Below, one piece after another: positions 44,201 to 54,800 of a DNA stretch of 64,000 bases. Source of the DNA: Pseudocercospora fijiensis CIRAD86 (lineage: Eukaryota; Ascomycota; Dothideomycetes; Mycosphaerellales; Mycosphaerellaceae); assembly GCF_000340215.1 (NCBI RefSeq), contig NW_006921538.1:2424651-2488650 (forward strand), in the 5' to 3' direction. Below the pieces are notes generated by a model that was not told where the DNA came from, searched no databases, and saw nothing but the letters and a program-made list of their open reading frames with translations. The position numbers were made by a program, and so were the translations under genes. Each line of letters opens with the position of its first letter. The first letter of the stretch is position 1.

Positions 44201-45746
44201 ATCTAGTATACTACTGCTTCCTCTTGCCTCCTAAGTAATTAGTCCCTTTAGGGTAACAATTTCTATTTCTTCCCTCTCTAATATATCGATTAGTCTTCCT
44301 GCTAGGAAGTAGTAAGCTAGGGTAAAGTCTAAGCCCTAGAGGGGGTAGTAGAGGTTGAAATCCCTAAGTAGGATTTAGTAGGTGTTCCCCTAGATAACTC
44401 TAGGTAGTCTTTCTAGGGTTTTCAGTTAGGTACTGCTTCTTAAGTCTAGTAGTAGGTTGTATATGTAGTAGACTTAGAGTATACCTTAGGATGTCTCTAC
44501 TTAAACTAATATTAGGTCCCTATCCTCCTATAGTATAGCCTACTAGGTTTCTGTATCTATCTCCTTGCTAATATAGATACATATCCTTAGGGCTCCCTAG
44601 TTGTAGATAATTAGGTAGTATCTTAGGTCTTTAACTGTTGCTAGTCTCTTTATATATAGGTTAAGCTAGGGCTCTTAGATTGCAATAATGTAATGTTCTT
44701 TTAGGTTTAGTGCTTAAAGGAAGCTCCTCTATACCTTATCTTTGCTCTTATTAATATTGTACTATATAATGTTTAGTAATGTTGCAATGTTTATTGGGTT
44801 TTATCTATATTATTTCCCTATAAGTTTTCCTTTAGTCTTCCCTTACTTTAGACTAATATTTAACTAAGCTTTGTCTGCCCTGCTTCCTTTCCTATAATGT
44901 TAAGGTATCTTAGTCTCCCTAGTTGCTAGTAATTCTCTTATACTAGTAAGGCCCTAAATGTGAACCTATTATCTTGTCTAGACCTCTTTTATAGCACTTA
45001 GCTAGGTTGCTTCTGTACCTAGCTGCCCTAGCTTGTTATATATCTTTTTAGTGTATTAATTCTAGCTTCCTTTGCCTTCCTCGCTGCCTATATTCTTACT
45101 AGGCATTCCTTCGCCTAAGAGGGGTATCTTTTAGTACAGTATATATATCTTGCTTCTCCCTTGTATACTTTGCATTCTTTGACCTAGTAATCCCCTATAT
45201 AATAGGAGCAGGTATTAGTTGTCTTTGTATACTTAGCTGCTAAGTGTCTATAGTATTAATATTTGAAGCACTGCATTATCCTATAGTTGCTTCTATATAT
45301 CTCTGTTTCTAATCTCTTATAGTCCTAGAACAACCCCTAGTCTAGCACTATATTAGCTTGCTCTATACTCCCTACCTAGATAATTAGGGAAGACTGCTTC
45401 TTAGTCTCTTCGATTTTCCTTTTAATCTATACTACTTTTATAATCTTTAGGCCTAGGCTTGTAGCTTAGTTTTGTCTCTATAGGCTCTTAATATCCTATT
45501 CTTCCTTAAAGCTTCTTGTTATACTATAGGCTATAATTATAAATTGCTGTTAGGAGACCTTTGCTGTTTTCCCTATCTTAGTTGTCTATTCTTTTTGTGT
45601 TTCTAGCTTCTTTTTGTCCTGCTCTTATGCTATAAACAGCTTGATTACCCCTTTTCCTTCGTTCCTAGCCCTAATTACCTCTTTAACTATAATTCTTTCT
45701 ACAATCTCTTTCCCTATAAGTCCTTGAATTTCCCTTTGCTCTTGTA
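41221..45746 (-). mobile_element. LINE retrotransposon (Tad1/I-like), RIP-inactivated
   Basis: Minus-strand translation shows a Gag-like ORF1 with zinc-knuckle remnants (about 45290-45100), an endonuclease-type region (about 44750-44250) and a full reverse transcriptase. Recognisable RT parts are a Leu-Asn-Ile-x-Gly-Ala-Phe-Asn-Asn block (about 42980), a Gly-Ile-Pro-Gln-Gly block (about 42810), Phe-Ile-Asp-Asn at the catalytic box (about 42730), and the thumb. A (TATC)n-like tail ends the element at 41221. Many TAG/TAA replace Gln/Trp. It is flanked by AATCTTAGTATAT at 41208-41220 and 45747-45759. Confidence 0.85.
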
Positions 45747-45759
45747 AATCTTAGTATAT
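45747..45759. repeat. LINE target-site duplication, right copy
   Basis: AATCTTAGTATAT, repeated at 41208-41220. The shared sequence may extend two more bases (AG). The uninterrupted mirror arm at 40801-40828 shows the same site without the LINE. Confidence 0.8.
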
Positions 45760-46377
45760 AGCTATAATAGTTTTAGTTATTTTCTAAAAATATATAAAAG
45801 TTAAAGTATATTTGTCTTATATTACTAAGCTATAGCTCTTCTAAATAAAAAGATAAACTAACGAGAATATAGTAAGAAAATAATATTCCTTTCTAGATTA
45901 TATTACTACTAGTTTATATAATAATATATAAATTTAGATTTAGATTTTTATAAGATGAAACTATAAGATCTAGATTTTAGATTACTAAAAATAGTATGCT
46001 AAGGCCTAAAAAATGCTAAAATTGTTAAACTTCTAAATTAGACTTTTAGGCTATATAGCCTATAAATTCAATAGGTAACGACTAGAAATTTTATTATTTT
46101 CTAAAAATAGATACAAATTAGAGTATTTTTGTTCTACATTGTTAAGCTATAACTCCTCTATATAAAAAGATATATTAAAAAGAACTTAAAGGAGCAAAGA
46201 TTGCGTTGTTGTCGCTGCGGTTAGAAGTGCTGTATTGACAATCTGGTACGTATGGGCCTCCCTAGTTGGAGAGCTCCAGGGTCCCTGAATCTTGGAGGTG
46301 AAATTCAGAGAGCAGGCGTGAAGTGTGCCTCTCCCCGCCGTCGACCTTCTGAGCCATTGACTCCAGGAAGCGTGACC

Positions 46378-47987
46378 ATGGCGCTCCCTCGCAGCAAAGT
46401 GAAGGGCGACTCGCTGCCAGAAGACGATTTCGAATTCATACACACCCCAGCAGCACCGTCTCCTTCGCCCGAGTCGCAGAACTATGGCGTCCGCACGACT
46501 TCGGTATGCATTGCTCACGCATACTCACTTGCAGCCATTGACATGTGCAAATGTAGTACCCGGCCATCAAGAATGCTCCTCTCCCCGCCGACGGTCCCGG
46601 TAGCGATACCTTCAACAATTACTTCCTCTTCACCCTCCTGGGCGGCATTCCTGCCTACATCTCCTGGCACATTGGCGGAGGTCTCTTCACATGGCTGCTC
46701 CTCGCTATCCTCACGGCAATCCCGATCCTTATGGCCTTCTGGACCATCGCCTCTACCATGTCCCCACGTCTCAACGAGAAGGCCAAGTTTCCCGGCCTCC
46801 CAATCGAAAACTATCTCACTTTCAAGAAGGATAGCGATAAGATGAAGTATCGTGGCAAGAATAAGATTCCCATGGAGACGTTTCACGAGATGTACTTCAA
46901 CAATGAGGTGGATATCAAGGGCGACATGCTTGAGACTATGGAGTACCGACACGATTGGGCGAACTTCCGCTTCACCTTGAGCCTCTACTGGTTCTTTTTG
47001 ACGGGTATGATGCCTGAGGTCATCATGCACACCAGAAGCCAAGATGAAGAGCAGGTTCGTGACCACTACGATCGTGGTGATGACTTCTATGGCTGGTTCT
47101 TGGGCCCACGCATGATCTACACCAGTGGTATCGTCTCGGACATCAACAAGGAGGAAAGTCTCGAGCAATTGCAGGACAACAAACTGGCCATCGTCTGCGA
47201 GAAGATCGGTCTCAAGCCTGGTGAGAATATGCTTGATATTGGCTGCGGCTGGGGAACACTCGCCAAGTTCGCATCTGTCAACTACGGCGCAGAGGCTACC
47301 GGTGTCACTCTCGGCCGCAATCAAACAGCGTGGGGCAACGCTGGTCTTCGCAAGGCTGGCATTCCAGAGGAGCAGAGTCGCATTCTTTGCATGGACTATC
47401 GCGATATTCCAGTACCGCAGGGCGGCTACAACAAAATCACATGTCTCGAGATGGCCGAGCACGTTGGCGTGAGATACTTTGGCACTTTCTTGAAGCAGGT
47501 CTACGATATGCTCGATGACGATGGTGTCTTCTTCCTTCAAATTGCAGGTCTCAGAAAGAGCTGGCAGTACGAGGACCTGATTTGGGGTCTTTTCATGAAC
47601 AAGTACATCTTCCCTGGGGCCGATGCGTCAACTCCCCTCGGATTCTTCATCGACAAGCTTGAGGGTGCTGGCTTCGAAGTCAAGCACATCGACACCATCG
47701 GGGTACACTACTCGGCCACGATATGGAGGTGGTACCGCAACTGGATTGGCAACAAGGACAAGGTCATCGCCAAGTACGGCGTGAGATGGTACAGGATCTG
47801 GGAGTACTTCCTCGCTTACAGCACAATCATCTCCCGTCAAGGCTCTGCAACGTGCTACCAAATCACCCTGGTGAAGAATATCAATTCTACGCACAGAGTG
47901 GAAGGCATCCCGAGCCAGTTCAACCTCAAGGGCGCACTCGAGGCAAGCAAGCAGGCAGGCAAAGCACTCTTCCCAGGTAGCAAGTAG
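46378..47987 (+). CDS. Sphingolipid C9-methyltransferase (CFA synthase-like)
   Basis: Two exons, 46378-46503 and 46557-47987, encode 518 residues; the 53 nt intron has a GTATGC donor. After a polar N-terminus comes a paired membrane segment (about residues 63-100). A class I methyltransferase domain of the cyclopropane-fatty-acid-synthase type follows, with the S-adenosylmethionine loop Leu-Asp-Ile-Gly-Cys-Gly-Trp-Gly at about 266-273. The length and the two-helix anchor are those of fungal enzymes that methylate C9 of the sphingoid base in glucosylceramides at the ER. These lipids matter for hyphal growth and plant defensin sensitivity in other fungi. The promoter is cut short by the foldback element ending near 46254. 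Confidence 0.92.
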
Positions 47988-48210
47988 ATCCTGGCGTCGC
48001 TTTGAGCTGCACATTAGCTGGCCATAATGCTAATATGTAACGCGCGGATGGAGCTTACCTCAGGTCAGTCTGACCGTCATGTACCATTAAAAAGCAAGGA
48101 TTCCGAAGCGATGAAGCATTGAAACACACTTTGGTCATTTGACACCGTGATTGACGATTCATGCGAGCTCACGGCAGAAGCAGTCGAACCACGGGCGCGC
48201 TTAATTTGGC

Positions 48211-48426
48211 GTGCGTCGCTACTTCCATCCCAAGTGCTCCTTCCAGTTCTGGTGAATCTGGTCGCCTCCCAAGCTTTCACGCGTGCGTCGCTACTTCCAT
48301 CCCAAGTGCTCCTTCCAGTTCTGGTGAATCGGGTCGCCTCCCAAGCTTTCACGCGTGCGTCGCTACTTCTATCCCAAGTGCTCCTTCCAGTTCTGGTGAA
48401 TCTGGTCGCCTCCCAAGCTTTCACGC
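48211..48426. repeat. Three 72 bp tandem repeats
   Basis: Three units begin with GTGCGTCGCTACTTC at 48211, 48283 and 48355, differing at only a few positions. A fourth begins (GTGCGTGGCT) at 48427 and then diverges. It contains three HindIII-like AAGCTT sites at constant spacing. Confidence 0.95.
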
Positions 48427-48490
48427 GTGCGTGGCTGCATCTCAAGTTCGCACTCACATCTACTTCCCCCCTCACATCTACTTACATTCC

Positions 48491-48540
48491 TCACATTCAC
48501 GCACATTCACTCACATTCACTCACATTCACTCACATTCAC
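48491..48540. repeat. Decamer array TCACATTCAC x5
   Basis: Five 10 bp units (the second with one change) and a degenerate sixth lie 34 bp upstream of the MSH4 ATG, so in the probable 5' leader. Confidence 0.95.
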
Positions 48541-48573
48541 TCACATCCGCTGCATGCACATCTGACCATCGAT

Positions 48574-51531
48574 ATGATGGCGGCGCCACGCAATGGGAAG
48601 GCGAGCTCGTACTACGCAGCGGCCGCCTCTGTGTCGAACAACCAGACCACGTCGTACGAGACGACAACAGGCAAACGCCCGACGGGGACGTATAGCACGA
48701 GCACCAGCACGAGCACCAGCACCAGCACCAGCACCAGCACCAGCACCAGCACCAGCACCAGCACGAGCACCAGCAACCGTAAGAACACGGCAACCCCATA
48801 TCCAGCCTACCAGGATACGACGACCGAGTCGCGTCCGCGTACAGCTGCTCGAAGCATCGGTCGGCCGCAGACCGCACGGCCCCGAACCGGCGTGTCCACT
48901 CTTGGTGTCGAGAGCCAGGAAATCGTGTGTGCCATCAGCGAATCTCGTGGCGTAGCACCGACCGTCGGCCTGGCATTCATCAATCTCGATACTGCCGAGG
49001 CCGTTCTTTCGCAATTCCACGACAGTCAGACTTACGTCAAGACAATCCACAAGCTCATGGTGTTCAATCCATCCAACGTCCTCGTCATCTCAACTTCAGC
49101 CACCCCAAAGTCGAAGCTGTTCTCCATCATTGAAGAGCACATGTCAAATCTCGAATGCAACATTACTCTTCTGGATCGCAAGTACTGGGCGGAGAGCACG
49201 GGGCTGGACTACATCCAACAGCTGGGCTTTTCTGAGGATGTTGAGTCCATCAAGACTGCTGTTGAAGGCAACTACTATTCCGTTTGTTGCTTTGCCGCCG
49301 CTTTGAAATATGCCGAGATTGCAATGATGAAGACCTTTCACTTTCATGCGCTACGCATCAAGTACGAGCCATCCGAAGGATCTATGATGATCGATCTGTC
49401 GACTATCCGGGCTTTGGAGCTTGTGCAAAACTTGCAAAATCCAAAGTCCAAGGACTGCCTGTTTGGCCTCCTCAACGAAACACTGACGCCAATGGGTGTT
49501 CGGCTACTACGAAGCAATGTCCTGCAGCCTGTCACGAATCAAGACACACTCAACAAGCGATACGACGCAGTGGAAGAGCTCAGCACGAAGGAGGACATGT
49601 TCTTCAACGTTCGCTCTGCTCTAAAGCCATTCTTAGATATTGACAAGATCCTCACACAGCTTATCCTGGTACCTGCGAATCCGGCACATGGCCTGAATAC
49701 TGAGCAGTCTATCAATAACGTCATCATGCTGAAGCACTTCGTGACACTGATCAGGCCCGTATTCGAATCGCTCACTGGCTCTCGCAGTGAGATGCTACAA
49801 GAGATCCAGCGACTTTGTTCGCCAGAAAACGTCGACAACGTGCTTGATTTGATTAACAGCACCATCAATGAGGACACGACATTCGCTCATCAGCCTCTCG
49901 ACCTCCGCAATCAGAGGATATATGCTGTCAAGTCTGGCATCAATGGTTTGCTCGACGTTGCACGTCAGACGTACAAGGAGGCTATGACCGATGCGATGCA
50001 GCATATCGCTGATATGGGTGAAGAACACAAGCTTCCTTTCATTACCAAATATGAGAACGGTCGCCAGTTTTACCTCCGTCTTCGTGTGGACGAGCTTGCA
50101 GACCGCACTCTCCCGGCTGTGTTCATCAACGTATACCGAAGAAAGGACATGATCGAATGCCAAACGCTTGATCTTGTGAAGCGAAATCAGAAAATCGTCG
50201 ACGCCCACATCGAAGTGCTGAACATGTCAGACAAATCCGTCAGAGAGCTCATCGTCAACCTCCGCGAGCACATGTCAGGAATGTTCAAAATCTGCGAATG
50301 CGTCGCAATGCTCGACATGCTCGCCTCCTTCGCCCACATCGTCGCACTCCAAGACTACGTCCGACCAGTCATGAGCGCAACTCTCGCCATCCGAGCCGGT
50401 CGTCACCCCATCAAAGAAAACCTCCAGCGTAACAACAACACAAAATACATCCCCAACGACGTCTACGCTACGCAACAAACCCGCTTCCAAATCATCACAG
50501 GCTGCAACATGAGCGGCAAAAGCACCTACATCCGCTCCATAGCCTTAATGACCATCATGGCCCAAATCGGCTCTTTCGTCCCAGCACAATACGCAGCCTT
50601 CCCCATCATCCGCCAAATTTTTGCTCGCGTCTCCATAGATTCCAACATCGAAGCTAACGTCTCCACCTTCGCTTCCGAAATGCGAGAAACTGCTTTCATC
50701 CTGCATAATCTCGATCCTTCCAGCATGGCCATCATCGACGAACTCGGCCGCGGAACTTCGACGCGTGATGGGTTGTCCATCGCCATCGCCATCGCCGAAG
50801 CTCTCGTGTCAAGTCGAGCTTTAGTCTGGTTCGCCACACATTTCCGAGACCTCGCACAAATCCTGTCCGAAAGAAGCGGAGTCGTGAATTTACACCTCTC
50901 CGTCGACATTTCCGACGCCAGCATGAACATGCTCTACACCATCGCATCGGGCGCAGAAAAGGAGGAACATTACGGTCTCAAAATCTCGAAACTCGTCCCT
51001 TTGCCCAGAGATGTGGTGGAGGTTGCGGAACGTGTGAGCACGGCACTTGAGAGGATTGGGAAGAGTCGGAAAGCAGGAGGGAATTTCGTGAGTGTTTTGA
51101 AAGCGAGGAGGAGGAAATTATTGTTGAATTTAAAAGAGCATTTAATACAAGCGAAAGAGGGAGTGATGAGTGAGGAGAATTTGAGGGTGTGGTTACAAGA
51201 TTTGCAGAGGGAGTTTGTGGTGGGGATGGGGAGGTTGGATGAGGAGTTGGAGAGGGAACGGGAACGGGAACGGGAACGGGAACAGGAGGTGGTGGATGGT
51301 GGGGACGGGGATGGGGATGGAGGAAGGAGAGAGGCTTTGAGTGATATTACTCATGTTTATGTCCATGCCACTCAGGAGAATTCGAATGGTCGGAGTTTTG
51401 AGGAGGTGGTGGGAGAGATGGATGATGGGGATGGAGATAAGGAGAATCGACCTCCCGAGACAGATACGGGGAGAAGTCAGCTTGGGACTTCGCAGACTCC
51501 GCGTTTGATGAGCACGATTGGTGAGAGTTAA
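48574..51531 (+). CDS. MSH4: MutS homolog 4 (meiotic crossover factor)
   Basis: A single exon of 985 residues from the ATG at 48574; an upstream extension exists only through repeats and GTG. After a low-complexity N-terminus with 13 Ser-Thr dipeptides come connector, lever and clamp domains (about 110-600). The ATPase follows, with Walker A Gly-Cys-Asn-Met-Ser-Gly-Lys-Ser-Thr at about 643, Walker B Asp-Glu-Leu-Gly-Arg-Gly-Thr at about 722, and the His switch in Thr-His-Phe. The mismatch-recognition Phe-x-Glu domain is missing, as expected for MSH4. With MSH5 it stabilises Holliday junctions for class I crossovers in meiosis. The C-terminus has an acidic tail and a run of (Arg-Glu) repeats near 51250-51290. 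Confidence 0.95.
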   Translation: MMAAPRNGKASSYYAAAASVSNNQTTSYETTTGKRPTGTYSTSTSTSTSTSTSTSTSTSTSTSTSTSNRKNTATPYPAYQDTTTESRPRTAARSIGRPQTARPRTGVSTLGVESQEIVCAISESRGVAPTVGLAFINLDTAEAVLSQFHDSQTYVKTIHKLMVFNPSNVLVISTSATPKSKLFSIIEEHMSNLECNITLLDRKYWAESTGLDYIQQLGFSEDVESIKTAVEGNYYSVCCFAAALKYAEIAMMKTFHFHALRIKYEPSEGSMMIDLSTIRALELVQNLQNPKSKDCLFGLLNETLTPMGVRLLRSNVLQPVTNQDTLNKRYDAVEELSTKEDMFFNVRSALKPFLDIDKILTQLILVPANPAHGLNTEQSINNVIMLKHFVTLIRPVFESLTGSRSEMLQEIQRLCSPENVDNVLDLINSTINEDTTFAHQPLDLRNQRIYAVKSGINGLLDVARQTYKEAMTDAMQHIADMGEEHKLPFITKYENGRQFYLRLRVDELADRTLPAVFINVYRRKDMIECQTLDLVKRNQKIVDAHIEVLNMSDKSVRELIVNLREHMSGMFKICECVAMLDMLASFAHIVALQDYVRPVMSATLAIRAGRHPIKENLQRNNNTKYIPNDVYATQQTRFQIITGCNMSGKSTYIRSIALMTIMAQIGSFVPAQYAAFPIIRQIFARVSIDSNIEANVSTFASEMRETAFILHNLDPSSMAIIDELGRGTSTRDGLSIAIAIAEALVSSRALVWFATHFRDLAQILSERSGVVNLHLSVDISDASMNMLYTIASGAEKEEHYGLKISKLVPLPRDVVEVAERVSTALERIGKSRKAGGNFVSVLKARRRKLLLNLKEHLIQAKEGVMSEENLRVWLQDLQREFVVGMGRLDEELEREREREREREQEVVDGGDGDGDGGRREALSDITHVYVHATQENSNGRSFEEVVGEMDDGDGDKENRPPETDTGRSQLGTSQTPRLMSTIGES
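48694..48771 (+). repeat. Hexamer AGCACC/AGCACG x13 coding Ser-Thr
   Basis: Thirteen in-frame hexamers encode a Ser-Thr run in the disordered N-terminus of MSH4. Slippage changes length without a frameshift. Confidence 0.95.
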
Positions 51532-51807
51532 GTTACTCGAAAGGGGGGGAAGTGATGCGAGATGTATCGATATCCTTGGAATTGCTGATAATCAATCTTA
51601 TCCAGAGAATGGAGAAGGAAAGCACTGTCCACCCCGTCCATATGTTCATGATCATGACTACCACGTATATACAAAAACCACTTCCTGATCGCTGCCCATA
51701 ACTCCCGTGCCCTCCAAGACAATGTGGGTATCTTCATCAATCTGTTCATATAAAAATAGAGAGAGAGAGAAAAAAACAAGAATAGGCTACAACGAACTCA
51801 TCCCTCC

Positions 51808-54800
51808 TCATTCACAACCCATCTTCCCAAGTGGACTCCAACAACCATTCTTCGAACCAATCTGCAAAACCTCTTCCACGCCCCCAAGAATCCCCGTGAC
51901 TTCAATAACCACATTGAAAATCGTGCTGATCGACCACAAAGCGATAAGTGCCCAACCAATCCTCTTACTCAAAACCCATCGATTCAACGGCACGGAAATC
52001 AAAAGCCCCACAAGCGTAATCAAAAGCGTAATTCCACTCACAATCAGAGTCTTGCTAACCTCGATGTGGTAGGAATGGAATTTCAGACCTTTGTGCGGGT
52101 GTTTTTCGTGTCTTTGTTCGGCTCCACGGATCAGGAGGTAAGAGCCAGTGAGCCCAATGCCGAGGAGAATATTGAGCATTGGACCACCGAAGCAGGCGGA
52201 GAGGGCCATGACGGGATATCCGAGTTTTGCGACTGTGACGTCCGCGACGAGATCTCCTAGAGAATTTCCGACGGCGAAGATTGTGAGGCCCATGATTGCG
52301 TGGGACATGTTGAGGATTACGGCTAGAGCTTTGAGGGCGCCGACGACTTGGGAGGCGATTGCGGAGATCCACGCGATGGCGACCACGAAGCCGACGAGGC
52401 TGAGGATGATTCTGTAGTAGCTTGGGCGGTAGGTTGATGTTGTGGTTAGGAGGAGGGGGATTAGGAGGATTAGGCTGATGAGGAGGCTGATTAGGATTGG
52501 TTTGATGAGCCACGTCTCGGGTAACTCGTTTGGTGCTTGAAGATAGATGCTGAAGACGATGAAGATCGGAGCCAGGAAGACTTGGATGATCGTAAGCCAC
52601 CGATTCCAGAGCTCGTCCGCGGGCCCGTCTTCAAGTTCTGGTGAAGCGACCATTTCAGGTTGGATATGGCTAGGTTCCGCTAGAATTGAGGCATTACGCA
52701 CTTTGTTACTGCTCATGATGTGTCGAAGGTGCTGCTCCGTGCCAATGACAATGGAGGCTGTGTTGCCATGGCCAGTCGCGTTTGACACTCCAGGAATGCC
52801 GTTTGGAGAGCGCTCGTGGCTGTGAGGATGAGACTCTGAATCGTCGTGTTCATGCTCAGGCGAGATACCCTTAAGGCCTGTCGTAGTCACCAGGCTCTGG
52901 ACGCCAGCACTACTCTTGGATCGCGTTGTGTCCATACTCCAGTCCCTACGTGAATGCGACTGCGATGGCGTGCCTTTCTCTTTCTCAGCGTCCTGATCAC
53001 TCTCCACCACAGGCAGAGTTATCGTGAGTAGGAAAACGCTTGGGGCAGCGACGATTCCCAGAAGCTTTTCCCACCAAGTCTTGTCGTGCCAGTGGTAGAT
53101 TGTCGGGAGCAGAGTCGAGATCATGACTCCTGGCGGGGGCAGGAGACGATATGGCCATACCTTAGCCAGCTTGTTAGGCCGTCGAGGTCTTTCCATTTCG
53201 GCGCTGTGTTCAGCATCAACCGAATCAGGTGAAGTGACACTGGCCAGAGGAGCTGGCGTATACGAGCTAGGTGGTCGTGTGCTGATTGGAGACCTCGTAC
53301 TTGCGGTCACTGATGGTGAAGGATAGTCGCGATATGCTGGGAAGGGAGACGTGCTTCGGCTAGAAGGCGACCTTTCCCGACGCTGTGGGATCACAATCTT
53401 CGGCAGCGATTTGACACTTGGCACAAGTCGAGGCGAGTGTGGATCGTCCTTTGGCGAATCTGTGCCTCGTCGTGTTGGTGCTCGCGGGACACGGTAATCG
53501 ACACTAGATTGTCTTGGAAATTGTCCAGTATTCGGAGGCGCTAGTAATGCTGAGCTTGGTATTGAGCCGGAAGTGGTCGCTGTCGGAGAGCGGCTCCGTT
53601 GAATAGGTGCTTCTCGTCGGGGCGTGGCTGGCTCTACTCGGAGAGTTGGCGATCTCGGGTATTGCTGACCGCCAGAAGATGAAACACCCAGTCGTACATC
53701 ATCCTGCCCAGGTCCTGCTCCCTCTTCAGCAAGGTCTATCAGGTTCTCTTCTGATAGTACTGGCGTCGGGCGTTGCAATTTTGGATCGATCTGCAGTGAC
53801 GCAGCGTCATTTGCTGACATGGCCTTGTTGCGTGTTTGGGCTCTTTCGAGCGGTGCAGATAAGGGACCTTGATCTGTGTCAGGTCGTCGCTCCAATTCGG
53901 GAGTTGTGCTCTCATCAATGACGTGGACTTCGAAGGGCGGTCTAGCTGCTGGATCGGACAGAGAGGAAAGTTGATCTTGAAGCTGAGCAGTGGTATATGT
54001 CGGGTCATCGGAATAGCGTCGCGAGTCCATAGGTATGGTCTGATGATTGCGAGACTTCTGCAGCGATTTGAGAACTGCTTGGAACTCCAGCGCACCAACA
54101 AGCGAGGGCCGGACAGGGGTCACAGTATTCTTCCTCGAACGGGTGGGCCTCGTAAGTCGCATGTTGCTGGCGAGCTCACTCATCCATCGATCTCTTGCCG
54201 CCTCCTCATCGTCCTCGTCGCCACCATCAACGTATGGAGAGTTAGCGTCGCCACCACTTTCTAGTGCGGACCAGTCTTCACGCGATACACCCCTCGAAAT
54301 GCTCGGACGTCTTGGGTCAGGCGGCTCCTCGGGATCGTCACGGTACTCTTCCTCGGCTTCGATCTCGTCTTCAGGCTGTAAGAAATGGCCTCTTGCAGCG
54401 GCTTCCTTTTCCCTTCGCCGTCTCCTTCGTGCAAGCCACCAATGCCAGGCGACCACAAAGCATACGTATACGATGTAGTAAATCACCATGGCCACACATT
54501 CCCAGAAATTAAGTCTACCATCCCACAAGAACACCATGCTGAATGCTGCCGCAACGATGAAGAATGCGACGTCTCTCACAAAGCTCTTCTTAGCAACATG
54601 GAAAGGCCGGATCAACGCCATGCTCCCACTCACAACTGCTGTGATAAATCCTGCCGCTCCAAACAGCTCTCCAACTGCGAGACTGCCACTGTTCGTACTC
54701 ATAGCCGCGAATGTCGAGAAAACATCCGGGCTGCCATTGCCGAATGCCAGAAAAGTAACTCCCGCCATGCTCTCACTCAAGCCCAGGAAAGCAGCAATCG

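Larger units (their letters stand above)
40326..46254. mobile_element. Long inverted-repeat (foldback) element with nested LINE
   Basis: The left end (CCAGATTGT at about 40334, CAACGCAATCTTTG at 40358) is mirrored at the right end (46255 downwards) over some 450 bp. Past the nested LINE the mirror continues at 41208-41010. With the LINE removed, the element is a palindrome of about 1.4 kb with arms of about 650 bp meeting near 41010. Each arm holds a module repeated in tandem (copies near 40395 and 40722; mirrored near 45840 and 46150). No transposase is visible, so this is a non-autonomous foldback or long-TIR element of unknown superfamily. Both arms are TA-rich and RIP-mutated. The right end lies 123 bp upstream of the sphingolipid methyltransferase ATG. 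Confidence 0.8.
47988..48573. other. Repeat-rich region upstream of MSH4
   Basis: The intergenic space holds a 72 bp tandem repeat (48211-48426) and a decamer array (48491-48540) directly before the MSH4 start. An open frame of low complexity runs through the repeats in all three forward frames because the unit is divisible by three. I take that as an artefact. Confidence 0.7.

Noticed and set aside
46515..47540. A 341-codon minus-strand open frame
   Set aside because: It lies entirely antisense to the sphingolipid methyltransferase coding sequence and has the skewed composition of a shadow frame.
48491..48540. Telomere-like or CRISPR-like repeat
   Set aside because: The decamer is not a telomere unit and has no spacers; it is a simple minisatellite.
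48147..48695. Long plus-strand frames through the 72 bp repeats
   Set aside because: The unit is a multiple of three without stops, so all frames stay open; the translation is repetitive and unrelated to proteins.
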